Positions 52,590 through 61,659 of a stretch of 64,000 nt of DNA are shown here, piece after piece. The position numbers and the translations under genes are program-made. Each line of letters opens with the position of its first letter. Within the stretch, counting starts at the first letter, position 1. A model generated the notes under the pieces. The model did not search any database, was not told where the DNA came from, and saw only the letters and a list, made by a program, of their open reading frames with translations. The stretch comes from Fibrobacterota bacterium (GTDB lineage Bacteria; Fibrobacterota; Chitinivibrionia; Chitinivibrionales; Chitinispirillaceae): contig JAEWVR010000025.1 in NCBI GenBank assembly GCA_023459055.1, positions 248,001 through 312,000 on the forward strand, read 5' to 3'.

Positions 52590-53459
52590 ATGAAGAAAAT
52601 GTCATATTTTCTTTTATTTTTCTGTATTTCATCTTTGGTGTACGCACAAAAATCTGATTCTAATAAATCAATCCCACTCGATACGCTGATCGGAACGCTG
52701 CCATCTCTGATCAGGTACAGTGAACATCCCTATATCATTACCTCCAATATTGAGGTTCCGCCGGATAGAACTGTAACAATTGAACCGGGAACAGTACTTC
52801 TTTTCAGAAATTTTACAGGTTTACATATTCGTGGACGCCTTATTGCACGTGGTACTCCTGAGAAGCCAATCGTTTTTACATCTGAATACGACCGCCGGTA
52901 TAATCCAGCAGCAACAAGAGATGCCAATCCGTTCGACTGGGACGGAATTTATATGACACTCAATTCTCTGGGAACGCAGTTAGCCCATGTAACCATTGCC
53001 TATTCGGTGTATTGTATTACATCAGAAAGCAAATTCATCCGACTGGATCCGCTTACCGTTATTGACAATGGGAAAAGTGTCATAACGATTGATCAGCAGG
53101 AATATCCATTGACTGATACACTTTTTACCTACACCCTGGACAATTATGACATATTGGGAAAGACCATAAATCTGTTTAGTGATCCGATTGCAAAAAAGAG
53201 AACAATCTTCCGGATAATCGGAACAACACTTATTCTTGGCGGTGCCGCAGGTGGTATCTACTATGCAGTAGAATTAAACAACGATTCCAAAAGACTGCAA
53301 CGACTCAGCAAAACCGATTTTGTCAATCTTAATTCACATACGGGTACTGACTGGAAAAAATATAACGAAAAAGTAAATAATGATAAATGGTTTATAGGGG
53401 GCAGTTCTCTGGTCCTGTTAGGTGGTCTGGCTTTCTTTACATGGACATTTACATTCTAA
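52590..53459 (+). CDS. Exported protein with beta-helix-like N-terminus and C-terminal membrane segments
   Basis: 289 aa with a signal peptide ending VYA|QK (about 1-19). Residues about 45-140 have the rung pattern of right-handed parallel beta-helices (VTIEPGTVLLFRN, LHIRGRLIARGTPEKPIVF). The remainder has two hydrophobic segments (about 210-225 and the extreme C-terminus, SLVLLGGLAFFTWTFTF) separated by a charged loop, so it is probably anchored in the inner membrane. It begins three bases after the kinase stop and is surely co-transcribed. I recognise no catalytic motif; it may be a substrate or partner of the kinase. Confidence 0.72.
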   Translation: MKKMSYFLLFFCISSLVYAQKSDSNKSIPLDTLIGTLPSLIRYSEHPYIITSNIEVPPDRTVTIEPGTVLLFRNFTGLHIRGRLIARGTPEKPIVFTSEYDRRYNPAATRDANPFDWDGIYMTLNSLGTQLAHVTIAYSVYCITSESKFIRLDPLTVIDNGKSVITIDQQEYPLTDTLFTYTLDNYDILGKTINLFSDPIAKKRTIFRIIGTTLILGGAAGGIYYAVELNNDSKRLQRLSKTDFVNLNSHTGTDWKKYNEKVNNDKWFIGGSSLVLLGGLAFFTWTFTF

Positions 53460-53476
53460 AGGTCGCAGGTACAACT

Positions 53477-56400
53477 ATGAAAAAGTTCGTTTCCTTTATC
53501 ATTACGATTCCACTTATGCTCCTTTGCTCACATCCTGAAAGCCCGTTTTCAGATTATTCGAATGCAAAAATGCACTACATTGCGGAAAAATCAACTTTTA
53601 ATGACAGCGGCCATGACAGTGCGTCTGTTTTTTCTGCAGAAACACTAACCGTGGCCGCGACAGTCTGTGAGCTCATTGATTCGTTTTCTATACGCATTGA
53701 AAGAAACCGTTTATGGAACCGCCAGGTGGTTATTAACCCTACAAATGAACATTATGTTTTCCCTGTTTCATTCTATGACACGGGTAAACAAACAATTGAG
53801 ATTATTACCTATCGTGTTAATAATGATAAACAAATACAGGAGATATCTTTACTTGTCAGGAATCCGCTATTTCAACCCGATATTCCTGAACACGCGCTTG
53901 CAGACACATTGACACTTACAGCCAGAGGAGCGGGTGATAAGAATGGCATTATGTACAATTGGGAATTCGGTACCGGAGGACAACTGGTTCAGTCTCCCTA
54001 TACAACAGTCCACACATCGATAACATCTGTCAACAATATAGAATCTGATGGAACATTCTGGATCAGTGATTCATTATATCAGTCACCAAAAGTTACGTTT
54101 AATTATACTTTTATCGACACAACACCTCCTGTAATACTATGCATGAATGAACATTTTGATCCGGTAAATAAAAGAATTAAAACTTCAGATTCCATTTTCA
54201 GCTTTATGGTACGGGTTACCGACAGAGGAAACCAGGCTGTCGGCAATGTAAAGATTAATAATCAGCCTCCTGATTACAAACGCTTGAATGTATATACGAA
54301 AATAGTGAAAAATGTTCATCTTCACACCCCTGAGAATCCGATTTATATGATTGTCTATGCAATTGACAATAGCGCATTTGGCAATGATACCGCAGATACG
54401 TTCGCAATTGAATTTGACAAACTTGCAGTAAGTCGTGGTGTGACATCCATTAAAATCGGGAGTTTTTCCGGCAATGAATTGTCAACAACGCGTAATGCGA
54501 TCAGTGTATACGGTACTATTGAAAATTCTGACAACCAATTTGTCAACATACAATTTTTCCTGAATGACATCCCCGTCAAGGATACAACAATCAGGGGCTA
54601 TGGTCAGTGGAATACGATACTGTCCCTTTCTGAAGGAACAAATTCATTCAGGATAAGGGCCGTGGATACAAATAACTATATTCTTGATTCAACGTTTGTT
54701 CCGATCTATTATTCAAAAGACATTGAAGACAACACGCCTCCGGTTATTACATCCATTGAGATTGATACGCAACTGGTAAACAATGAGATTTACTATACAG
54801 AAAAAGATTCTGCGCGTATAATTATTAATACTTTTGATGCAGGGAGTGGAATTCAACGCGTAATTTTCAGATCCGATACCAGAACAGATTCCATTATAAT
54901 GCCCGAGAATGCCTACAGAGCCGTATATACGATGCGCTCACTTCAGCATAAGGTAAACAATTTGTTTGTCAACGTTATTGATGTTAAAGGGAACTCAAAA
55001 ATTGACACGTTGTTATTAATAAAGAATGCCCCTCCCACCTATTCAATGAATAAAACAATCCCTTATGTGGTATTTATCGGGCAAAAATACACTGATACAA
55101 TCAAGTGGTATGATACAGACAATGATGCAATCACGTTTACCGTGTCCGGACATCCGGAATCAATGAACATTGACAGCAATGGTGTGATTACATGGATTCC
55201 AGCTGCTACCGACATTACCGATGAACTCTCGTTTCAGATCAAGGATGGTTTTAAGGCTGTCAAGGGATACTATCCGTTTGCAATTATGGATCCGGCTAAA
55301 ATGGCCCCGGTCATCACAATCAGTGATTCAACAAAAATTCCATTATTTCTCGAAGCAGGAAAAGATTCTCTTGATTTTATCATAAAGACAATCGAAAACA
55401 CCGGCAAGCGTCCATTTAATTATACTGCGAGAATAATCAACAGAAACATTCCAATTCTTGACATGTCACGAGATTCTTTGGTACGCTGGAAACCGATAGA
55501 GATTGATACTGGGACTATAGAACTGCAACTTATTACAGAAGATTCACTCAAATTCAGCGACACACTTTACAGAAGTTTAACAATTCTTCGACCGAATAAA
55601 GATACAGCAAGACTTCAATGGTCAACCGATGCAACACTGTTTCACGGGAATTCCATACTATTATCAAATCCAGTCGATACGGAAATTGTCGCTTTTAAAA
55701 TCACCGATAATGATGATCCCCGGACTGAAAAGCATATACTGTCAATTACTTTAAATGCTCAAAAATCAGCATTTCAAATCGCCGGTGATACATTTTCCGT
55801 GAAATTATATCACTTGTCAAAAAAGTTAACCGATACATTGTTAGTGGTTCTATCAGATAAAACAAAAACAAGTGATACCGTAATCATCCCAATATTGTAC
55901 GTCCAATATCCTGATTTTTATCGTGGACTCTACAGCTGGTTTACACAAAGTGGATATTCTTATTCTGCAACGCCCTCATCACCACTTGAAACATGGGCAG
56001 GAACCGGTGAAAACCCGTTCATCTTCCGTAATTTAGTTTCAACGACATATATTTACACCAAAGAAAATACCATCAATAACTATTCTTCGGTACATTTCAA
56101 TAATAAAAACGAGTACCTTTCAAACGAAACAGAAGGATCGCTCTTTAAAGATTCACTGACTGTCTATGTTGTCGCACGATATGACTCCACAACAGCAGGA
56201 AGCGAATATCTTACATTATTGTCATCATGCGAAAATGGCAACACTGTTTTTGGCGGTATCCCGGGCACAGCATATACAGGATTTGGAATAGCCCGTGATG
56301 GAAAACTGGCAGCATATTCAAAACCATCATATCAGGCTCTTGTATCTAATAAACGCTCACAATTTACCATGTCCCCTAATCAATGGCATGTTGTCAGCTA

Positions 56401-56650
56401 TAGCACCACAGGTATCGCCAATCAATCATTCAACATAGTAGTTGGGCTTGACAATATGACTGATACACTGGCAAATATACAGGCATATAGTCACACCTAC
56501 CTGTCACTTGGCAATTGTCTCACAGGTAGTGGTTCGACGGCATTCCCGTGGTTCGGTGATATCGCAGAACTCATAATTTTTAACCGGATTCTTTCCACAG
56601 ATGAGAGATCCAGTCTTGAACTGTATCTTAAATACAAATATAATCTTTAG
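53477..56650 (+). CDS. Large exported protein with Ig/cadherin-like and LamG-like domains
   Basis: 1057 aa. The N-terminus MKKFVSFIITIPLMLLC is a signal sequence with Cys at its end; the lipobox is poor (LLC), so lipidation is uncertain. The body (about 30-760) consists of repeated beta-sandwich modules, one with the He_PIG/cadherin-like pattern IKWYDTDNDAITFTVSG and GVITWIPAATD. The C-terminal about 230 residues resemble a LamG/concanavalin-type lectin domain (YSSVHFNNKNEYL, WFGDIAELIIFNRILSTDE). It is probably a cell-surface or adhesion protein. It follows the beta-helix gene by 17 bp (with AGGT) as the last gene of the kinase operon. An upstream in-frame start at 53387 would overlap that gene and is rejected. 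Confidence 0.82.
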   Translation: MKKFVSFIITIPLMLLCSHPESPFSDYSNAKMHYIAEKSTFNDSGHDSASVFSAETLTVAATVCELIDSFSIRIERNRLWNRQVVINPTNEHYVFPVSFYDTGKQTIEIITYRVNNDKQIQEISLLVRNPLFQPDIPEHALADTLTLTARGAGDKNGIMYNWEFGTGGQLVQSPYTTVHTSITSVNNIESDGTFWISDSLYQSPKVTFNYTFIDTTPPVILCMNEHFDPVNKRIKTSDSIFSFMVRVTDRGNQAVGNVKINNQPPDYKRLNVYTKIVKNVHLHTPENPIYMIVYAIDNSAFGNDTADTFAIEFDKLAVSRGVTSIKIGSFSGNELSTTRNAISVYGTIENSDNQFVNIQFFLNDIPVKDTTIRGYGQWNTILSLSEGTNSFRIRAVDTNNYILDSTFVPIYYSKDIEDNTPPVITSIEIDTQLVNNEIYYTEKDSARIIINTFDAGSGIQRVIFRSDTRTDSIIMPENAYRAVYTMRSLQHKVNNLFVNVIDVKGNSKIDTLLLIKNAPPTYSMNKTIPYVVFIGQKYTDTIKWYDTDNDAITFTVSGHPESMNIDSNGVITWIPAATDITDELSFQIKDGFKAVKGYYPFAIMDPAKMAPVITISDSTKIPLFLEAGKDSLDFIIKTIENTGKRPFNYTARIINRNIPILDMSRDSLVRWKPIEIDTGTIELQLITEDSLKFSDTLYRSLTILRPNKDTARLQWSTDATLFHGNSILLSNPVDTEIVAFKITDNDDPRTEKHILSITLNAQKSAFQIAGDTFSVKLYHLSKKLTDTLLVVLSDKTKTSDTVIIPILYVQYPDFYRGLYSWFTQSGYSYSATPSSPLETWAGTGENPFIFRNLVSTTYIYTKENTINNYSSVHFNNKNEYLSNETEGSLFKDSLTVYVVARYDSTTAGSEYLTLLSSCENGNTVFGGIPGTAYTGFGIARDGKLAAYSKPSYQALVSNKRSQFTMSPNQWHVVSYSTTGIANQSFNIVVGLDNMTDTLANIQAYSHTYLSLGNCLTGSGSTAFPWFGDIAELIIFNRILSTDERSSLELYLKYKYNL

Positions 56651-56655
56651 AAGAA

Positions 56656-56736
56656 GTGACATGTGACATGTGACTAGTTAGGAATGTTCGAAGCCCGCAG
56701 GGCTTCTCAGAGACTTTGTCACTTGTCACTTGTCAC
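56656..56736. repeat. Heptanucleotide inverted repeat around a hairpin
   Basis: GTGACATGTGACATGTGAC (56656-56674; 7-bp period) and GTCACTTGTCACTTGTCAC (56718-56736) are inverted copies with two mismatches. Between them lies a perfect GAAGCCC/GGGCTTC hairpin (56690-56706). It sits between convergent genes, may act as a bidirectional terminator, and the last residues of the Nudix protein (VVTSDK) are encoded by its right arm. Confidence 0.75.
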
Positions 56737-57219
56737 TACCTTATGGCTTAGCATTTTGTCATCTTCGAAAATAAAATATCCCTTGAAATATTTCCCATCA
56801 AGTGCAAGCGGGAGCCATAATCGATCATCAGCCCACATATTGTCGTATGGTATTGTATCAATATCACACCAGAACGGGTCTGCTTCATCAGTTTCAACCG
56901 GTGTACCAGTGAACTTATTTGCAAAGTAAACGGTACCATGAAGCGAATAGCCATTGGTAAAGATGAAAAAAAGTTCTCCGCGCACTTCGAGCTCTGATGG
57001 TGTCAGACCAATCTCTTCCTGTGTTTCTCTCACGGCAGCGAACTCTGTCGTTTCCCCCGGCTCAATTCTACCTCCTGGTGCATTTACCTTACCCTTACCA
57101 AGCCCCCGCTTTTTATGAATCAGCATTACACGCCCGCCATCCCTGATAAAGCAAAGCACAGCCCGCTCCTTTGGCTGCCATCTATCCCACTCTATACCAT
57201 GTACATCACGTATAACCAT
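56719..57219 (-). CDS. Nudix hydrolase, MTH1-like (8-oxo-dGTP / oxidised nucleotide pyrophosphatase)
   Basis: 166 aa. The Nudix box is intact (GGRIEPGE, with RETQEEIGL after the spacer; G-x5-E-x7-REUXEEXGU). Beyond the box, KKRGLGKGKVNAPGG, GTPVETDEADPFW and MWADDRLWLPLALDGKYFKGYFIF follow the human MTH1 (NUDT1) pattern, which hydrolyses oxidised purine nucleoside triphosphates. The last six residues come from a repeat element. The start at 57219 has only a weak ribosome site. It is an isolated gene. Confidence 0.87.
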   Translation of the reverse strand: MVIRDVHGIEWDRWQPKERAVLCFIRDGGRVMLIHKKRGLGKGKVNAPGGRIEPGETTEFAAVRETQEEIGLTPSELEVRGELFFIFTNGYSLHGTVYFANKFTGTPVETDEADPFWCDIDTIPYDNMWADDRLWLPLALDGKYFKGYFIFEDDKMLSHKVVTSDK

Positions 57220-57297
57220 AATTGAATTCGTCCATTTTTTCAGATTTAATTATTTATCCAGCGAATAAATATATCTCACAATATGACAGATATGACA

Positions 57298-57331
57298 ACA
57301 TACAACAAATATCTGCGATTTGTTGATATGT
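57298..57331. repeat. AT-rich imperfect hairpin between divergent genes
   Basis: ACATACAACAAAT (57298-57310) and ATTTGTTGATATGT (57318-57331) pair with one bulge around a 7-nt loop. It lies in the intergenic region between the Nudix and MFS genes, where promoters or an operator are expected. Confidence 0.4.
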
Positions 57332-57511
57332 GATATTAAACATAAATACCGGTTTAAAAATTGGATATATCTTTATTCAGTCATAAAAATTGTTGATTAT
57401 CATTTAAATTCAATGAGTTAGTACAAAGTGCCGGTATTTGTTCACGTCGCACTAATTGTCAGAATATATTTTAAGCCTTTCTTTTGTAGGATAATAAGGA
57501 TTTCAAGTGCC

Positions 57512-58774
57512 ATGAGCAGTTCGTTACGTCTGTTTCCTGTCAACCCGATTCGTCACACACAACTTGCCGGTATGATGTTTCTTCAGTTCTTTGTGCTGGG
57601 ATGCACGATTCCAATCATGAGTCTGTATATGAAGGATCATCTTCATTTTAGCGGTTTACAAATTGGTATAGTACTTTCATTGTCAGCGATTGCATCTTTT
57701 TTTGCACCGCTTTTAAGTTCGGTAATTGCAGACAGAATAATTGCGGCAGAACGGTTACTCTCGTTACTTCATCTTGCAGGCGCAGTACTCATGCTTATTC
57801 TTATACAACAGGCCGCGTATATACCTTTTCTTATTTTTTTTGTACTTTACATGGTAATACTCAGTCCTACCGGAGCACTCACCAATACCATTTCATTTCA
57901 TCATCTTCATGACCGTAATTATTATGGTGATATCCGCTTGTGGGGTACAATCGGATGGATATCTGCAGCGTGGGGATTCAGTGCAATCTCATCATTAAAA
58001 ATCCCTCTGATTTCCTCAAACCTTCAGGGTGCGCTTCAACTTAGCGTGGTATCATCGGTTGTTTTATCACTATATGCATTACTCCTGCCCTGCGGAATCA
58101 AGATGATCCCGAAAACGTCAATTAGCCTTGTCAGGGATCAGTTGTTGCTTCTTATCAATCCCAGGCTTTTTTTTAAATCGCTCTTCACAAATTCAGGATT
58201 CGATGTAACTCTTGTCCTTATTTCTGTTTTTACCTGTTTTGTCCTCCTTGTTGACCGGTTTTACGTTATCGGTGCAGCACCATTTGTCAAATCAGTCGGA
58301 TATGCAGAAAATGATATCCTTTCTATTCTGAGTATTGGTCAGATCCCCGAAATATTCCTTTTACTGATTCTTTCGTTCATTTTAAAAAAGTTCGGTTTTA
58401 AAATAACCATGCTGGCAGGAATCGGACTTGAAATATTCCGGTTTGTACTGTTTGCTGTTGGAACACAGGACATACTGCTTTTTAGCGGTATTGCTGTTCA
58501 CGGGATTACATGGGCGTTCTTCTTTGTACCAATTACAATCTATATTGATAAACAGTGCCAGCCGAACAATCGTGCTGCAGTTCAGCAGCTTTACACATTC
58601 GTATCAAGCAATGGTATTATTGCAGGAAATTTTATCGCTGGATTTTGTCTGGATTTTTCAAAAAACGCAAATGGTGCAATTGTTTTTTCAACATTCTGGA
58701 TAGTACCGTTAATCATATCGGTTGTCGTATTTGTTCTCTTTGCCGTGTTTTTTAAACCAAGATTCCGGAGTTGA
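57512..58774 (+). CDS. MFS transporter, nucleoside:H+ symporter (NupG-like)
   Basis: 420 aa, about 12 transmembrane spans. The N-terminal half (MMFLQFFVLGCTIPIMSLYM, LHFSGLQIGIVLSLSAIAS) and the segment NTISFHHLHDRNYYGDIRLWGTIGW follow the NupG/XapB nucleoside:H+ symporter family. It would import nucleosides or a related solute with protons. I start it at 57512 (MSSSLRLFPVN); a GTG at 57428 adds 28 residues. The start has only a distant AAGGA. Substrate is inferred from family resemblance; a general MFS_1-like role cannot be excluded. Confidence 0.78.
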   Translation: MSSSLRLFPVNPIRHTQLAGMMFLQFFVLGCTIPIMSLYMKDHLHFSGLQIGIVLSLSAIASFFAPLLSSVIADRIIAAERLLSLLHLAGAVLMLILIQQAAYIPFLIFFVLYMVILSPTGALTNTISFHHLHDRNYYGDIRLWGTIGWISAAWGFSAISSLKIPLISSNLQGALQLSVVSSVVLSLYALLLPCGIKMIPKTSISLVRDQLLLLINPRLFFKSLFTNSGFDVTLVLISVFTCFVLLVDRFYVIGAAPFVKSVGYAENDILSILSIGQIPEIFLLLILSFILKKFGFKITMLAGIGLEIFRFVLFAVGTQDILLFSGIAVHGITWAFFFVPITIYIDKQCQPNNRAAVQQLYTFVSSNGIIAGNFIAGFCLDFSKNANGAIVFSTFWIVPLIISVVVFVLFAVFFKPRFRS

Positions 58775-58798
58775 ACGCACAGCTATGTTCAGATACAA

Positions 58799-60133
58799 TT
58801 AGAACTGCAAAGTACCAGTAAGAATCTGCAGATCAACAACAGACGTAAAATAGGTATACCGGGCATTGTTCTCAGACATTTTGGCTTTATGAAGCTCAAG
58901 TTCTGCATTTTGTAAATCAAGATAAATCTTACTGCCGGCATCATACGAAATTTTTGCAAGAGACAACGCCTTCTCCGCCAGCATTACAGCCTCTCCAGCA
59001 AGGACAAGCTGTTCTTTACTCATGGTAACAAAATCATAGGCATTGCGTGCAGAAAGAATCATATTATCAATTACCTGTTTTTCATTCAAATCAAATATTG
59101 TTCTGTCGATCCGGGCCTGACTTAATCGTTGATTACGGATAGTACCGGAAAAGATGTCCCATTTCAATCCAGCATGAACTATCCTGCTGTCAACCCACCG
59201 GATATTATCGAATTCGGAATAACCGTTGAGCTGCCCGTTTCTGCCAAGCGTAATTCCTGCGAAAATTCCCGGAAGATAATCAGTCATGGCAAGTTTTATC
59301 CTGTAATCAAATACCTCTCCATAACCACTTAATTGTACCAGTGTGAGATTATCCTTTTTAACAAGCTCGAGAGTCTGATCAAGGTCAAGAGTATATTCAC
59401 GAAGCGGTACAGAATCAACAAGACCGAATGATGATAACGATTCGGTAATTCCACTGGTTGTTAAAAGTGTCTCGTATGCGTTCCGGCGTTCAATCTCTGT
59501 TTTTGTCAATGCCAACTCGGCATTTTTCAGATGCAGCCGTGAGGAAAGTGTATCAAACTCGCTTGACGTTCCAACGGATTGACGAGTCGTTACGACCCGA
59601 TGTGCCTCACGGGCAATAATCACCGACTCATTTGCAATCTGGTAATTTCTGCTATGCATCAGCGCATTGAAATATTGTTTTACAATAATGCCCCTGACCC
59701 TGAGCTTCTCTTCCTGAAGTTTACAATTTAGAATCACTCTGTTTTTCTTCGCAAGTTTTAAACCATAGTACACTTTCCCCTGTGCAAAGAGCGGTTGATC
59801 AAGTGTCAATCCAATCTGCCCGCTACTCTGTTTCGGTTCAATCCTTGACGAAATGGATTTTAACAAATTGTCAACAAACTCATTACCTGTTGGTGCAAAA
59901 TCGTAATCAACCTCACTGAAATTGTGACTCAGGTTCATCTGTAACGATACATGGGGAAAGGACTGCCCGTAGACTGCCTGAACCTCTGCCTCACTTTTAT
60001 ACATTTCCTGTTCAATAGTCTTAATTGATCTTGAATTCTTAACCGCAATTCCAACAATTTCACCAAGTGAATAGACCTTCGCAGTAACAGTGCAGAAAAC
60101 GCCTGCAAGAATTAAAATACTTAAACATCGCAT
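58799..60133 (-). CDS. TolC-family outer-membrane efflux protein
   Basis: 444 aa with a signal peptide (about 1-18, ending TVTA). Two long alpha-helical coiled-coil halves with the OEP repeat pattern (EIVGIAVKNSRSIKTIEQE, LAEKALSLAKISYDAGSKIYLDLQNAELEL) form the channel of type I secretion systems and RND pumps. No inner-membrane pump or adaptor gene adjoins it, so its partner is elsewhere. It converges with the MFS gene (gap 24 bp). Confidence 0.9.
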   Translation of the reverse strand: MRCLSILILAGVFCTVTAKVYSLGEIVGIAVKNSRSIKTIEQEMYKSEAEVQAVYGQSFPHVSLQMNLSHNFSEVDYDFAPTGNEFVDNLLKSISSRIEPKQSSGQIGLTLDQPLFAQGKVYYGLKLAKKNRVILNCKLQEEKLRVRGIIVKQYFNALMHSRNYQIANESVIIAREAHRVVTTRQSVGTSSEFDTLSSRLHLKNAELALTKTEIERRNAYETLLTTSGITESLSSFGLVDSVPLREYTLDLDQTLELVKKDNLTLVQLSGYGEVFDYRIKLAMTDYLPGIFAGITLGRNGQLNGYSEFDNIRWVDSRIVHAGLKWDIFSGTIRNQRLSQARIDRTIFDLNEKQVIDNMILSARNAYDFVTMSKEQLVLAGEAVMLAEKALSLAKISYDAGSKIYLDLQNAELELHKAKMSENNARYTYFTSVVDLQILTGTLQF

Positions 60134-60422
60134 CTACTTATCATCCTGTTGGTTGGACATTTCCAAACTTATTCCGGTAACTGGATAACCCGATAATTAA
60201 ACATTCGATCTTCCGGATTGCCAGGTTAATTACAATTAATCGTATCATTCCAAATATAGATTTAATTCCCGATAACTGATAAAAATTCAGGGACAAACAC
60301 AGTTTTTTTCTTTCTCAAACGTCATTGAATTCATAAAATTGCTCCTGATTTGAATCTTATCGCCAACACAGGACAATTTATTTCTTATAAAACTCAAAAA
60401 AAAGTATTATTTTAACTGACCT

Positions 60423-60920
60423 ATGGAAAACTACAAATTAAATGAAGAAATGCAGGAAGTATACCAGAAAACGGATATACTCAGAAAACCGATTAGTGGT
60501 ATTGTTTCAGGGTATCATGATTTGGCGTACATTCTGGTATCCCCCGATGATGAAAATGCTTCCCATACGATAGAGATCAATGGTAAGATAAATGTATCAC
60601 CAAAGTTTATTATCTCTCCGGGAATGCTTGGGGATTCGTTTGGTGATGTTTTCGATCCTGAAACATTTGATAAGCAGATCGAAGGGCGTCTCTTTTCTTT
60701 CGGATACGCCGGACGGAAAAATCTTAAGGTTAAAAATGAACACTTTCAGATAAACCACTTTGATGAAAGTGCGCAGGATCACTGCAACCGGGTTCTTGAT
60801 CAGTTACTGTTAGAGGAAAATACCCGTACAGCCTTGATTTTCAGTCCGCGGTTCAAGTTCTACCCGGTTTCAATCGACCGGTTTATAACAGAGATGATTG
60901 AACGCGAATTCAGAGTGTAA
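60423..60920 (+). CDS. Uncharacterised soluble protein
   Basis: 165 aa, no signal peptide or membrane span. Mixed alpha-beta pattern with ISGIVSGYHDLAYILVSPDD, FGDVFDPETFDKQIEGRLFSFGYAG and a C-terminal FSPRFKFYPVSIDRFITEMI. I recognise no family. It is the first of four small genes (60423-62128) separated by only a few bases, so they probably form an operon. No convincing ribosome site precedes the ATG. Gap 60134-60422 before it shows no other feature. Confidence 0.7.
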   Translation: MENYKLNEEMQEVYQKTDILRKPISGIVSGYHDLAYILVSPDDENASHTIEINGKINVSPKFIISPGMLGDSFGDVFDPETFDKQIEGRLFSFGYAGRKNLKVKNEHFQINHFDESAQDHCNRVLDQLLLEENTRTALIFSPRFKFYPVSIDRFITEMIEREFRV

Positions 60921-60925
60921 CCAAT

Positions 60926-61219
60926 ATGTATGAGAAGCCTCAATATCTGACTCCAGATGGATACCGAAGGGCAAAGAAAAACCCGTTCAGGAGCGGTTTG
61001 CCCCTCAAAGAGGCTGCTGAAAAACTTGCAAAGAAAAATGCACTCCAAAAAGATGCATCGCCACAACCGGAACCATCATCACCCCAGACGGTTAAACCTC
61101 ACGTTGCCAATTTTCTCCGTAAAAAAGATCAGAAAAATGGTATCAAGCGGCAGATGATGAGTGAAGAAGCTGCACAATTAATTGCAGCCGCGATCAGTAA
61201 CCTGCTTAAAAGTAAATAA
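60926..61219 (+). CDS. Uncharacterised small basic protein
   Basis: 97 aa, begins five bases after the preceding gene. It is rich in Lys and Pro (YEKPQYLTPDGYRRAKKNPF, PQPEPSSPQTVKPHVANFL) and probably largely disordered, ending in an amphipathic helix (EEAAQLIAAAISNLLKSK). No family is recognised. Its conserved position in the four-gene run makes it a likely real gene. Confidence 0.6.
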   Translation: MYEKPQYLTPDGYRRAKKNPFRSGLPLKEAAEKLAKKNALQKDASPQPEPSSPQTVKPHVANFLRKKDQKNGIKRQMMSEEAAQLIAAAISNLLKSK

Positions 61220-61221
61220 AA

Positions 61222-61659
61222 ATGTATCTCTTTTCATTTTACAGAATAATAGTATCTGTTCTTTTAGGAGCCCTATGCTGGTTCTTTATTTTTCATACGT
61301 GGTGGAGCTGGGTTCTTATAACCATTCTATCAAGAATTATCTGGTACATAGTTGAACATGCACTCCTCAATGTTCAGATCAGCAAAGATTTTCGCGTCCA
61401 TGAAACTTCATTTAAACAGCTTTACGGGCCATATGGAATCAGGCTTATTAACAAATCAGAAACTGATGCTATGGTCAGAAGGGAACTTGCTGAAGTATTT
61501 ACATGTGATATAAAAAAGCTTGCTAAAACGGCGGAACAGCTCGAAATGATGGACACATTGTTCAAGGCAGGAATGCGCCCCGACGGTGATACCTATCTTC
61601 TTCACGACCTTAAATTGAAGTATGCAAAGCACCGGTTGGACAATGAAACGTATAAATAA
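61222..61659 (+). CDS. Uncharacterised two-span membrane protein
   Basis: 145 aa. Two N-terminal hydrophobic segments (IIVSVLLGALCWFFIFHTWW and WVLITILSRIIWYIVEHALL) place the rest, a charged helical domain (TSFKQLYGPYGIRLINKSE, AVKKLAKTAEQLE-like), in the cytoplasm. No family is recognised. It starts two bases after the preceding gene, and its end overlaps the GtrA gene by 17 bases, showing translational coupling. Confidence 0.68.
   Translation: MYLFSFYRIIVSVLLGALCWFFIFHTWWSWVLITILSRIIWYIVEHALLNVQISKDFRVHETSFKQLYGPYGIRLINKSETDAMVRRELAEVFTCDIKKLAKTAEQLEMMDTLFKAGMRPDGDTYLLHDLKLKYAKHRLDNETYK

Noticed and set aside
53387..53476. Upstream start of the large LamG-type protein
   Set aside because: It would overlap the preceding gene by more than 70 bases; the signal peptide begins at the ATG at 53477.
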